64,000 bases of DNA from Semisulcospira habei (taxonomy: Eukaryota; Mollusca; Gastropoda; Semisulcospiridae): assembly GCA_036245525.1 (NCBI GenBank), contig BTPG01000008.1:28823202-28887201 (forward strand), read 5' to 3'. The position numbers and the translations under genes are program-made. Shown piece after piece: positions 54,150-63,868 of this stretch; position 1 is the first letter of the stretch; the number at the start of each line of letters is the position of its first letter. The notes under the pieces were generated by a model that did not search any database, was not told the origin of the DNA, and saw only the letters and a program-made list of their open reading frames with translations.

Positions 54150-54311
54150 CTAAGAAATTTCACGTGAAAGAGCTCCAGCCGTCCCATGACACAAAGGGGT
54201 TTCAGCAAGAGGTATAGATCCTCATGAGCCCCCGCAATTGCGGGGGCTCATGAGGATCTATGCCTCTTGCAGCAGTGTGGTGTCTAATGTTTTCTGCAGT
54301 GAAGGGGTTAA
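54150..54311. mobile_element. Family B element (inverted), left end lost
   Basis: Hairpin 54205-54270, nearly perfect, joined at CCGCAATTGCGG. Right end TTCTGCAGTGAAGGGG and TTAA at 54308-54311. The left end is cut next to the M foldback. Confidence 0.88.
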
Positions 54312-54602
54312 TAAGTCCGTATATCCTTTCACTATGCCCAGGTCGTCGATAAAGAGCCCTTAAAGTCCTTGCACAGCTTCAATTTAATTCTCGAGGACAA
54401 TGGTGCTTACAGAGGTCTTCCAACTGTTGAATCCTCTAGCCTATTTCGCGATACGCCAAAACCACATATCTGCAGACAACGCCGCGGTGGCGCCGGTCGC
54501 CAGAAAAAAATGTCCTGAATGTCCCTGCTTTCAGTTCATTAGCCAGGTTTCATTGCCCTACCTCAAAATGCCGCCACGGCCACCCGGCCAGACCCCTCCA
54601 CC

Positions 54603-54669
54603 TGCAAAGAGCATAGATTCTCATTAGCTCCTGCAGACGCAATGGCTCATGAAAATCTATACGTCTTGC
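54603..54669. mobile_element. Family B hairpin core, worn
   Basis: GCAAAGAGCATAGATTCTCA to TGAAAATCTATACGTCTTGC. Confidence 0.8.
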
Positions 54670-54985
54670 CAGTACACATTTGGGCAGTTTACATCATCGA
54701 ACTACAAGTCCACCAGGTTCTGCCCATGACCGTCCTGTTTAGTCTGGAAGCAGACAACGACGTAATGCTTGCTGTGTAAACTGGGCAGCCTATAATGATG
54801 TCTAGATGTAATTTTCAGACAGAACATTTTCATAGTCTCTTTACTACAGCACTGGCATTATTGGTGTAGTTAGTACGTCAAATTACTCTAATGTTCCGCT
54901 GGTAAGCTTAAATGTTATTGCCGTGTACTCTCGTGTTTCTCGCCTGTATTGGCTCAGGTGTATAATGTTAGTGAGCTTTGCTTAT
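54670..54985. other. Unassigned sequence
   Basis: No supported feature. Confidence 0.45.
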
Positions 54986-55199
54986 TTAATCCGTTCAGTG
55001 CCGAGAAAATGTGGACACCACCCAACTGCAAGAGGTACAGTTCCTCATGAGCCCCCGCAGTTGCGGGGGCTCATGAGGATCTATGCCTCTTGCTGACACC
55101 GCTTTGAATCCATGTTCCTGTGACATCCAAGGTTTTTTTGGTCTTGAATTAAGGAAGATTGCAGAAACAGTCTGCGTCAGCTGGCACTAAAGGAGTTAA
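54986..55199. mobile_element. Family B TTAA element, complete
   Basis: TTAA at 54986-54989 and 55196-55199; 214 bp. Left TCCGTTCAGTGCCGAGAAAA, hairpin 55028-55093, right CAGCTGGCACTAAAGGAG. Confidence 0.93.
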
Positions 55200-55230
55200 A
55201 CGTATTTACTTACATGGTTACAGTGTAAGT

Positions 55231-55380
55231 TATTGGTAGTATGGGTTTGCCACACGGACCCGTGTAGGCCTGAGGGAGATCAAAGGAACCATTGTACCCC
55301 GAAGGCCTGAGGGGTACAATGGTTCCTATAACCTCCCAAAGGCCTACACGGGTCCGTGTGGCAAACCCATACTACCAATA
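55231..55380. repeat. Family J, 150-bp single-copy palindrome
   Basis: Arms of about 70 bp. The outer ~41 bp (TATTGGTAGTATGGGTTTGC... to AGGCCT) are a perfect inverted repeat and the inner GGAACCATTGTACCCC also pairs. The centre is GAAGGCCTGA. A short imperfect patch (GAGGGAGATCAAA / TATAACCTCCCAA) separates them. No other copy in the window. Confidence 0.95.
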
Positions 55381-55988
55381 AGAAGAGAAGCTGCAAGCCC
55401 CTGCTACCAATAACGTATTTGTTTTCATTCCTCCACTATTTTCGTAAAAGAAATCAAGACGAAATCTTCCGACCTGGATCACGCCAGACATGACTGACGT
55501 GAAAGGAATGTACATTTATACATAATAGACTTATGCCGTAACTGAAAATCGTTCATGACGTTTCCGTCTCCAGTAGTGTGCCTGAGGTTTCGAACAACAC
55601 TAAGTAACTTTGTGCTTTAGGACGTTTTGGTGGTCTTTTGTAGAACAAAACTGGCATCCAAGACGCGTCAGAAAGACGGCTACAAAAAGTCCGCCATTTG
55701 TCGCTACAAGGGTTTTTGTAGCTCGGTCACGTGGTACGGTTTGCGCTAGAGAGATTGGTCGTGTGACGTAGGGATGAAAACAAACAATGTTATTGGATAC
55801 CTTGAAGCTCGTACATTTAATTGGTGAGTTCACTTGATCGTAGTGCATTTCTCTGACGATATTTATTTGATTGCTGCGTTTTCGCCAAGCACCTGACTAA
55901 TGGTCAAAGAAGGTCATAGTGGCACTATGCTAATCACAAACATGCATACCTCTTCCCAGGTGTGAGGTTTGCAGATGTTATTCGTAAA
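55381..55988. other. Unassigned sequence
   Basis: Minus-strand frame 55848-55600 is open but resembles nothing I know. Confidence 0.4.
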
Positions 55989-56166
55989 TTAACCCTTTTT
56001 ATCCTGATACACTATTGCTTGAACAAAATTTGTCTATTATAGTTCATGGGTGGTACCAGGATGGTTAAATGGTAAAATGGTTGATCTAGCTCCTAATATG
56101 TATTGTAGTCTCCAAAGTACAATAAACTTTTTTTTTAAAATTCAACCTCAGGGAGAAGTGGGGTAA
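55989..56166. mobile_element. Family K TTAA element, core deleted
   Basis: TTAA at 55989-55992, CCCTTTTTATCCTGATACAC. The hairpin core is mostly lost between GGTGGTACCAGGAT and GGTAAAATGG. Right CAACCTCAGGGAGAAGTGGG. Confidence 0.78.
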
Positions 56167-56236
56167 ATGATCATGCGCGTAGTGAACTGGGATTCTGGAT
56201 ATGGTCTGAAATCACAGAGCTCACAAATGTCCACTG

Positions 56237-56327
56237 TTTTTAAATTTATTTATTTTTATTTTTATTTATTTATTTTTATTATTATTATTATTTTTTTTTT
56301 ATTATTTTTTTTTTTGGGGGGGTGGGG
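56237..56327. repeat. ATTT/ATT-rich tract ending in poly-G
   Basis: Irregular A+T repeats, T runs, then G runs at about 56316-56331. Confidence 0.85.
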
Positions 56328-56580
56328 GGGAGGGAGACTGTGCTAGTGTGACTAATAAGTATAAGCCTCTGTACTTTGTGGTGCGTCTCTAAAGGACGGC
56401 TGTATATTTTTAATTCATTCCAGACGAATACACGGCAAACAAACTCGCGTGCGTATTCGGCTCGTCTCGAGTGAGCTGAAAACAAGACATTCAACGTAAA
56501 AAGTAGCTTCTCTTCTAGCTTGATCCTCGGTGAATGTATCTCCATGCATCGCCTCACCGCCTTCAGCCGGAATCTCTTTT

Positions 56581-56789
56581 TTAAAGCCACGACATGCTAA
56601 GACAGGGTGTGGATCGGCCGTGATAGTTCAAGGGCGGTGTCAGAATAGCTTGGCGCCTACAGGCGCCAAGCTATTCTGACATCACCCTTAAACTTTCACG
56701 GCCGATCTGTCTTCAGAACAGTGAAGTTGATCCCAAAGGATATCTAACAAAAAACTGACAACTTCATCGTCAGGATGAAATGATTTTAA
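56581..56789. mobile_element. Family A/K chimeric TTAA element
   Basis: TTAA at 56581-56584 and 56786-56789. K-type right end TCAGGATGAAATGATT. Core 56608-56712 is almost perfect with the mirrored variant GGATCGGCCGTGAT/TCACGGCCGATC. Confidence 0.88.
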
Positions 56790-57104
56790 GCTCAACTTGA
56801 ACACCGCCCACCAACCTCTAACCACCCGTCCACACCCAAGCCCCATCCCTTCCGTCCACCACACCCAGCATCCACCCCACCCTACCCCACCTGTCTTTTA
56901 CCTGAGAGAGATCGACATTTGCAGGCTTGTCAAGACTGTCTTAGCCGGGACACGCCCTGATGCTGCCGTGCTTCGCTCGTTACCCAATCGACCCACCCCT
57001 GTCATCCCGTGTTTCCTTTACGCTGCCAACATTTTTCTTGAGCACCGCACTGCCTGCAACCAGTTTGCATCCTCCGAGGGAAGTGACAGGGTGTAAACGA
57101 GTCG

Positions 57105-57173
57105 GAGAAAGCGGCACAGAATTTTATGCGCCCCTGCAATTCGCAGGGGCGCATGAAATTCTGTGCCACTTGC
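57105..57173. mobile_element. B-related hairpin, AATTTCATGCGCC subtype
   Basis: GCACAGAATTTTATGCGCCC faces GGGGCGCATGAAATTCTGTG. Many differences from typical B are matched on both arms. Confidence 0.85.
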
Positions 57174-57282
57174 AGATTGAACGGATACTGTGTTTCTTGA
57201 AAATCAAATGCCTGCAGTTCGTTGACATCCTCCGCAGGAAACAAAGAGATCTACACGGGAAAGACATCCACACGGGGGCAAA

Positions 57283-57329
57283 GCAAGAGGCTTAGAATTT
57301 CATGCGCATGAAATTCTATGCCACTTGCA
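57283..57329. mobile_element. B-related mini-hairpin
   Basis: GCAAGAGGCTTAGAATTTCA-TGCGCA-TGAAATTCTATGCCACTTGC. The CCCCTGC stem seen at 57105 is absent. Confidence 0.85.
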
Positions 57330-57422
57330 GACTGAAGAGGTTTCGTCTTTCTTGAAACTCACAAGGGCACAAACTAATGGGGTACTCCGTCTGAGGAAAA
57401 AGAAGAGGTCGAAATGTGGCCG

Positions 57423-57488
57423 AGCAAGATGCCTAGACATTCAGGAGCCCAGCTGAGGCAGGACATCGTGACAATCTATGCCTCTTGC
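57423..57488. mobile_element. Family B hairpin core, degenerate
   Basis: GCAAGATGCCTAGACATTCA against GTGACAATCTATGCCTCTTGC. Confidence 0.65.
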
Positions 57489-57730
57489 AGGTGGGAGCGA
57501 AGAATGGATTTGAGAGCTGTCTCCACGAAAGATGAGTACCTTGTTGACAATGCCGTTGTAAGCCGCATATTACTGTTTACATTCAACATGGGTTTTGTTT
57601 ATCTTCTAAAATGGCTGTTGTTTGTTTGTTGTTTTTTTTTTGGTTTTTTTTGTTCTTTTTTTAAACTTCAGCTCTTTGTATTTTGTATGAAAACAAAAAG
57701 AGGAAAAGGAAATAGTTCTTAAAACACAAT

Positions 57731-57834
57731 TTAACCCTTTGGATGTATGTAGCACTCTTTGTCACGATGATTCCACGAAGATTCCTGAAGGAATCATCGC
57801 GACAAAATGAGCTACCGACAGCAAAAAGTGTTAA
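57731..57834. mobile_element. Family C TTAA element
   Basis: TTAA at 57731-57734 and 57831-57834; 104 bp. TGTCACGATGATTCC-ACGA-AGATTCCTGAAGGAATCATCGCGACA. A 12-bp centre insertion makes it longer than the other C copies. Confidence 0.9.
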
Positions 57835-58259
57835 AGACAGAGAAGAAGACACAGAGACATATTTGTCAACGACATCGAAAGAAACTATGAGTAGGCTTCT
57901 CAGGATGGGTGGCGTGGAGCGCTTAGGAGCCTTTCCGAGCGCAGTGAAACATCCTCATATAGTAAAACACAAATGGACTAAGTAATTTACAATCCAAACA
58001 AAAATGTATCCTGTTTAAAACGCGCAGTAAAGACTACTAAAACACGGGCAGAAAACAGGTTTATACCCCATAAGGGCAGAAAAGCAGTCTCGGTGATCTG
58101 TGATTATAGCGAACTTTACCGAAGGACAGCGTTAATAAATGCTAACAAATTTACGATCCTCCGCGGCCATTAGCAAGTCCCTCCAATACAGATTTACTAG
58201 CCGGCCAGGTGAATGCCCCGCGCGTCTGTGTAATGATTTCTTTCCACAAAAGTAGTTCA

Positions 58260-58263
<4 letters not shown>
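57835..58263. other. Unassigned sequence
   Basis: No supported feature. Confidence 0.45.

Positions 58264-58347
<84 letters not shown>
58264..58347. repeat. (TA)n microsatellite, 84 bp
   Basis: Uninterrupted TA. Confidence 0.97.
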
Positions 58348-58353
<6 letters not shown>

Positions 58354-58543
58354 TTTTCCATGCAGTCTTAAAGATATCTGCGCGTTTTTCGTCTGAGAAA
58401 TAAATGACAAAATATGGTCCGAAAGACACAAACATAATGCAAGAGGGTGATGACACAACAACATCTGTGAATTACGTGTGTTTCATTATCACATGTTGTA
58501 CGCTGTCTATACTAATATCTGTTTGTGTACTGTATGTGTGCTG

Positions 58544-58616
58544 CGTGTATGCTGGTCTGTGACTTTGGACCTTACGGATTAGCCGTAAGGTCCAAAATCA
58601 CAGACCAGCACACACA
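58544..58616. repeat. Family D hairpin, near perfect
   Basis: TGCTGGTCTGTGACTTTGGA, then CCTTACGG-ATTA-GCCGTAAGG, ending CACAGACCAGCACACAC. Confidence 0.92.
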
Positions 58617-58833
58617 TATATGACTTCATCTACGGATAGGATTTTGATTATGCACGACTTCTAAATGGACTTGCTGTGTTATACATTACACAAAACCAAG
58701 CGCGCCGAGTGAGACAAGGGAGAAAACCCTGAAATTTCTATCGTGCGGCTTGTATACTGTGCTTGCACATCGAACAAGACAGAAACATTCGGACTAAGTT
58801 TCCCTACATTCGCACATGACGCCCTAGCCATTT

Positions 58834-58900
58834 GCAAGAGGCACAGATTCTCATGAGCCTCTGCAGGATGCAGGGGCTCATGAGAATCTATGCCTCTTGC
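58834..58900. mobile_element. Family B hairpin core
   Basis: 67 bp, ATTCTC/GAGAAT subtype, centre CTGCAGGATGCAGG. Confidence 0.88.
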
Positions 58901-59017
58901 TGGCAGGGAGTTCGGCTCAATCTGCATCCTGAGACCGCGGGAAATCATACAGGTTTTGTTTTCGACTGCTGTGGTCTCCAGAATCGCTTAGACAGATGCT
59001 TCCAACGATAATGTCTG

Positions 59018-59064
59018 CTGGCCAATGATTTTGTTATAAGCTCTCAAATCACAGACAAGCACAC
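59018..59064. repeat. Family D fragment
   Basis: CTGCTGGCCAATGATTTTGT and CTCAAATCACAGACAAGCAC remain of the outer arms. Confidence 0.5.
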
Positions 59065-59170
59065 GCATTGATCTACTGTTTTGCTCTGCGCTGTTTCGCA
59101 TTATATTATGTCAAAAAGAAATAGAAAATGACCAGATATTATCCCAATACACCGCCTACAAAAGGTAAGT

Positions 59171-59242
59171 CGATCGTGAAATCTTTAGAGAAGTGCCTGA
59201 CTTCTACGATCGTGAAATCTTTAGAGAAGTGCCTGACTTCTA
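59171..59242. repeat. Perfect 36-bp tandem duplication
   Basis: CGATCGTGAAATCTTTAGAG plus AAGTGCCTGACTTCTA occurs twice in a row without change, so it is recent. Confidence 0.95.
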
Positions 59243-59253
59243 CAACGACTGAG

Positions 59254-59366
59254 TTTTGTCCTGTGAAGGCAAAAGAAAGAAGGTCCATTTTTTGCGAAAA
59301 CCAATACTTGTATTTTAGTGTGAAAATTTCGCTTTTCACAAAAAATAGAGTTCACAGGGCAGAACT
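59254..59366. repeat. Family N hairpin
   Basis: GTCCTGTGAAGGCAAAAGAA... TTTTTTGCGAAAA faces GCTTTTCACAAAAAATAG and TTCACAGGGCAGAAC. Confidence 0.72.
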
Positions 59367-59387
59367 ATTGCAGACCTCATTCGACCG

Positions 59388-59390
<3 letters not shown>

Positions 59391-59474
<84 letters not shown>
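59391..59474. repeat. (GA)n microsatellite, 84 bp
   Basis: Uninterrupted GA. A polypurine mirror repeat able to form triplex DNA. Confidence 0.97.
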
Positions 59475-59478
<4 letters not shown>

Positions 59479-59679
59479 CCACAGCTCACCAATCCCCTAA
59501 CGACCCATCCATTCACTGCGGTCTAATTCCATTAAACGACCAACAAGCCTTAGGAAAAATCTGGCATCAAAAGTGACTGCAATGGTCGTTCCGCGGCTAA
59601 AAAAAAGATACATAATTCACAAATCCCGGACGCCGCTATGCACCAAAAGCGGTGTACGCTACTCCCACGAGGGCCACGC

Positions 59680-59790
59680 CTCGGCTGCTTGAACGCGCTT
59701 AGTCCTGCGCACGCCACTCAGCAAGGTGCTCCGCTATAGCGGAGCACCTTGCTCAGTGGCTTGCGCAGGATTTAACCTCACTCGTGCAAC
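59680..59790. repeat. Family H hairpin, full core
   Basis: CTTAGTCCTGCGCACGCCAC and CAAGGTGCTCCGC-TATA-GCGGAGCACCTTG, then GTGGCTTGCGCAGGA. Shows the complete core missing from 38735. Confidence 0.88.
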
Positions 59791-60047
59791 CGACCCCACG
59801 ACACTACAAAAGCGTGGGCACTTAGGTAACAAGCACAGATTTTCACCAGCCAACGCAATCGGTCACTGGCCACGGCCATTCCTTTATGCATGCAAAAGGC
59901 ACCTATTCTAATAATCTAACGCACGCGGCCGTTGGTCACAATATTTTATACATGCGAATTTCCTCCAAACCATGGAAAGGAAGAAAGGAAAGAAGAATTT
60001 TGAACCTCTTTGCCTTTGGTCATTCCATTAACGCACGACATCAATCT

Positions 60048-60112
60048 GCAAAAGACGTAGATCATCATGTGACCCCGCACTGCGGTGGCACATAATGATC
60101 TACGTCTCTTGC
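60048..60112. mobile_element. Family B hairpin, GACGTAG subtype
   Basis: AGACGTAGATCATCATGTG faces CATAATGATCTACGTCTCTTGC. GACGTAG/CTACGTC and ATCATC/GATGAT-type changes are mirrored. Confidence 0.87.
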
Positions 60113-60122
60113 AGAGTGCGGG

Positions 60123-60165
60123 GGACGGAGGGGGGGGGTGGGGGGGGGGGGAGGGGTGGGCGGGC
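60123..60165. repeat. G-rich tract
   Basis: Several G runs of 4-12 separated by T or A. Strong quadruplex potential on the + strand. Confidence 0.9.
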
Positions 60166-60758
60166 TCCTGAGGACCCATGCTTCTCGATACACCCATGTC
60201 CTGTTTCCTCGTGGACACGGGTCATCCGGAATTGTCGACAGCTGTCCGACAATTAGTTCGAACTAATAGCGAGTGACACAACCATGTCTGACATGAGACA
60301 ATACCAGTATGTGACTGTAACAATGACGCGAGTCGACAAAGACAGACAAACACAACAAGGGACCAACCGCGGGCGGGTTTTGTGTCCTTCTATATGTTGC
60401 TAAATCAAATTAAAACCGACGCAGTGTTCTTAGCCATATAATTCGACATGAACAAAAGTCTGAAATATTTAAACTCTAAAGAGATTTACCTGGAAAAGTT
60501 CTTCAGTGCACCTGCAGAGGATTTTTTTTTTTTTCTGTTAAATCAGCCTTAAGTGAAAACCGCATCAACTTGATCCATAATGAATGCAAATAGTACTGCC
60601 ACCACAAGGCGACGCTTCACCACACTGCCAATCATCTGATTTGCTATGGACAATAATCTGTAAAATATTTACAAGCTGTAGAGATTTCGCTGACAAAGTC
60701 GCTCTGAGCATTTGTGGGGGAGGAAACAATTAGACTACATAGCAAACCAATCACCATT
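60166..60758. other. Unassigned sequence
   Basis: No supported feature. Confidence 0.45.
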
Positions 60759-60832
60759 AGCGTGCTTGCCGTGAGTCCTTGGACCTAAAGGGCTTAGAGC
60801 CGTAAGGCCCAACAATTCAAAACCAGTACGCT
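60759..60832. repeat. Family D hairpin, diverged
   Basis: TAGCGTGCTTGCCGTGAGTC ... CAAAACCAGTACGCTA. The centre GGCTTAGAGCCGTAAGG is partly retained. Confidence 0.7.
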
Positions 60833-60834
60833 AG

Positions 60835-60923
60835 CCCCTTGACTGCTAATGACGATACCGCTCGGCGGAAAAGACGCGTGGATACTTCCGACGAACGGTA
60901 TCGTCAGTAGCAGTCATAGGGTC
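60835..60923. repeat. Family O palindrome, complete
   Basis: CCCCTTGACTGCTAATGACG-ATACCG faces CGGTATCGTCAGTAGCAGTC-ATAGGG. The interior is AAAAGACGCGTGG. O-like halves occur at 1.2 and 3.24 kb. Ends look TTAA-type (GGGTCAA) but are decayed. Confidence 0.8.
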
Positions 60924-61042
60924 AATTTGTTTTTAACAAAAACATCGCGATCAAAAGAATGACCGACATTCGCAAAGCAAATAGTGCTACACTAAATTCT
61001 TCAATGTCGTTTCCACGAAAATCCATTGCACACGACATTCAT

Positions 61043-61085
61043 GTGTGCTGGTCTGTGATTTTGGACCTTACGGCGACACACAAGT
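61043..61085. repeat. Family D left half
   Basis: GTGTGCTGGTCTGTGATTTT and GGACCTTACGGC are followed directly by GACACACAAG. The right arm is deleted. Confidence 0.8.
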
Positions 61086-61324
61086 ACTAAACATCCCCTG
61101 TGCGGCTGCTCGGCCCAGTTAATTTAGGAAAGTGCAAATCTATCAATGTTGCATTACACATCCGATACTCGACCTGTGGGAGCGGCAACTACGGTACGCT
61201 TGAAATAACTGGAGCTTCTCAATACGAAAAGCTTGTGAACATAAAGCATTATTGCGAAAACACTATAAGGCAGACATACCTTATAAAGCGTAAAGTACTG
61301 TTGAAATCACTTTAATGAAATGTT

Positions 61325-61535
61325 TTAACCCATTCAGCCCCGACGCCCTACAAGAGATGGATCGACCGTGCTAATTCAAGGGTAGTGCCAGATTAGCTTG
61401 GCGCCGACAGGCGCCAAGCTAATGTGGCACTAGCCTTGAATTATCATGGTTGATCCATCTCCTGCAGCTGGTGCATAGTCGTTAGATGACGCCTCCACAA
61501 TTTAGGAGATACGGCCGTCGGGCTGAATGAGTTAA
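61325..61535. mobile_element. Family A TTAA element, best reference copy
   Basis: TTAA at 61325-61328 and 61532-61535; 211 bp. CCCATTCAGCCCCGACGCCC and GCCGTCGGGCTGAATGAG. Core GCCAGATTAGCTTGGCGCC-GACA-GGCGCCAAGCTAATGTGGC. Confidence 0.95.
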
Positions 61536-61545
61536 ACGCCCCTCG

Positions 61546-61608
61546 TGCTATGCAATTATGTTGGACCTTACGGTCTACAAACGTAAGGCCCTAAAATCAC
61601 AGACCAAG
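61546..61608. repeat. Family D hairpin
   Basis: TTGGACCTTACGG-TCTACAA-ACGTAAGGCCCTAAAATCACAGACC. Left outer arm eroded. Confidence 0.7.
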
Positions 61609-61807
61609 AAACAAATCGTGCCAGAAGTGGGCATTAACTCACATTCCCGTTTCGCATGCATCGGAAAAGCGATCTCATCAATAACAAAATAAAATAGGAC
61701 CAGTTCCGATCAGGTAACTGCATTACAATTGCAATTCAAAAAGCCCAATCGCATTTAACAGACGATGTCCGTAATCGGAAATAGGCGTTTCGCGCGTGCC
61801 TGTATGG

Positions 61808-61906
61808 CAATGACGAGCAAAAGAAATGCGACACCACTGGAACCATCGAAAAACTTCAGTGTTTCCAATGATTCCAGTTTTGTCGCGTTTCTTTTGCTCG
61901 TCAGTA
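61808..61906. mobile_element. Family E foldback
   Basis: ATGACGAGCAAAAGAAATGC to GCGTTTCTTTTGCTCGTCA-GTA. Inner arms CACTGGAACCATCGAAAA / TTTCCAATGATTCCAGT are specific to this copy. Confidence 0.9.
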
Positions 61907-62207
61907 TATAACACAGTAATGTTAACAACCACAAACAGGACGAACGGCGACACGCTTTTCACACTGCACCTACACTCACCTTTTCTAGGTATACTTTACC
62001 TTTTCATGTTTTTTTTTTCTTTCTCGTGCATCTTTCATCACGACGATGACAATGACGAAAACAACAACTAACAACACCAACAACAAAATAATGTTACATC
62101 AGCAACATCAGCGAAAACAACAGCGGTAGTTTTCTTATCACAAGAAAAAAACGTTGCCAAACAGCTACTTTCTCCGCATGTTGCACACTCGGAAAAATAA
62201 CCAGTGC
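61907..62207. other. Unassigned sequence
   Basis: ACAACA-rich stretch at about 62056-62125. Otherwise nothing. Confidence 0.45.
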
Positions 62208-62251
62208 GCAAAAAGGCTATCGGGCCGACGTCGGCCCGAGGACCTTTTGCG
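62208..62251. repeat. Family F hairpin, short form
   Basis: GCAAAAAGGCTATCGGGCCGAC-GTCGGCCCGAGGACCTTTTGC. Confidence 0.87.
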
Positions 62252-62280
62252 GATTTGATATGCCGAGATGCTCATGGACG

Positions 62281-62309
62281 GCAGCGTCGACAGAAAAGGT
62301 CGACGCTGC
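62281..62309. repeat. Short perfect hairpin
   Basis: GCAGCGTCGAC-AGAAAAG-GTCGACGCTGC, 11-bp arms, 30 bp beyond the F hairpin. Confidence 0.9.
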
Positions 62310-62619
62310 ACAAACGAAAGAACAGCCTCGGCACAAAGAGAGCGTACAGTGTACTCACCAAATTGTAGACGCCGAGGAGGAAGGCTTCGAGACCACTGCA
62401 TGTCTGCAACAGAAATAAATGCACTTGGATTGTTTTTCAAAAAAATCCACACACTTGTATAAGCACAATGCACACACAGGTACACATGTTGACGACGACG
62501 ACGATCTGATGTCGCACGAAGAGGAACACGCGTGCCATGGATCACCAATCATGTGCAGCTGCCCTGTGAAACAAATTAAGGCAAAGCCATTATGGCTCAC
62601 GTGTATGACCTATTTATAA

Positions 62620-63868
62620 TGTGTGACCTTTGTGACAATATGTAAAGGGCTGCCTTCTGCACCAGCAAAATCCATGTTTTCTCAAAATGTAAGCATTTTT
62701 TACACATCTGTCAATCCCCCGTGACTCTTGACCTTTGCAATGAGTCGACTACATCATCAGCTACCTTTGTGCCACATTTGATTGAAAAAAAATTGCAAAA
62801 ATGTTGATAATACCTACAATTTTATCAAACATTTGCCGGCCTCTTGTGACCCTTGACCTTTCCAAGGGGTCGTCCAAATTAGTATGCGTAGATAGGTCTT
62901 ACCATCAGGTATCTCTGTAGCAGATTTGGGTGTGAAGTTGTGAATAGTATTTGAGAAAAAACATCTTTTGTCAAAATATAGCTATTTTGGGCCTATCTCC
63001 TGAGCTCTTGTGACCCTTGACCTTTCCGAGGGATCAACCAAATTATTATGCATAGAAATGGCTTACCATCAGGTATCTCTGTTGATTGTACATTGCTTAA
63101 CGTCCCGACAGCAACAAAACTTTCTCAGGACGTGCCTGCACTGCTTGTGAAAAAAAAAACCCAACTAAACAGAACATTGAATGTATGTCGCCAGCCGGTC
63201 CAACACGTTAAATAAACCTAAGACATGGGGCCCAAATAAAGCTAAGACCATTAATTTTAGCAACACACATCCAATATCAAGAGCTACAGGCAGCGCAGAC
63301 AGTAGGGAGAGTTTTAAAAAGGCAAATACAGGTGAATGGACCAAGGGTAGACAGAAACACATGCCCCAGAATAGAGGGAAAAACCCACCCTGTGGGGCTG
63401 ACCAGGGTGACCCTGGCAACTAAAAAGTAGTTAACCCCACCCAAATCCCCCAGGGCAGACCCGGGTGGGGTAGGTATCTCTGTACCAAGTTTGGGTGTGA
63501 CGCTTTGAAAATTACTTGAAAAAAAATCTTTTGTCAAAATATGGCTAGTTTTTTACAAATTTCCTGAGCTCTTGTGACCCTTGACCTTTCTGAGGGGTCG
63601 TCCAAATTAGTATGCGTAGATAGGTCTTAGCATCAGGTATCTTTGTACCAAAATTGGGTTTGAAGTTGTGAATATTATTTGAGAAAAAATAAATTATGTC
63701 AAAATATAGTTATTTTTTTACCTATTTCCCGATCCCCTGTGACCTTCACCTTTGTGAGAGGTCCCTCAAATTGGTATGTTTAGAAGGGTCTTGCCCCAAA
63801 GTATCCTTGGGCCATATTTGAAGACTGTGGCTTGAATATTCTCCGAGAAAATGCCAACGTTAAAGTTA
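62620..63868. repeat. ~164-bp tandem array with DR1-like motifs
   Basis: GTGACCCTTGACCTTTC-type starts at 62721 (diverged), 62846, 63010, 63574 and 63739. Spacing is 164, 163 (after removing the 401-bp insertion) and 165. Each unit also has GTCGTCCAAATTAGTATGCG, CATCAGGTATCTCTGT and TTTTGTCAAAATATAG. The start TGACCCTTGACCT is, on the minus strand, AGGTCA-A-GGGTCA, a DR1 arrangement. The array ends in GGACGGACGACC and a DACTCAC/GTGAG-type short inverted repeat at about 63915-63942. Confidence 0.9.
63071..63483 (-). mobile_element. SINE-like retroelement, copy 3, with 12-bp target duplication
   Basis: AGGTATCTCTGT at 63071-63082 and 63472-63483 bounds a 389-bp insert in the third unit of the tandem array. 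Same ends as copy 1, minus-strand tail ACAATCA. Neighbouring uninterrupted array units show the empty site. Confidence 0.93.

Noticed and set aside
55600..55848. 82-codon minus-strand frame
   Set aside because: Composition is unremarkable but no motif, start context or neighbour supports a gene.
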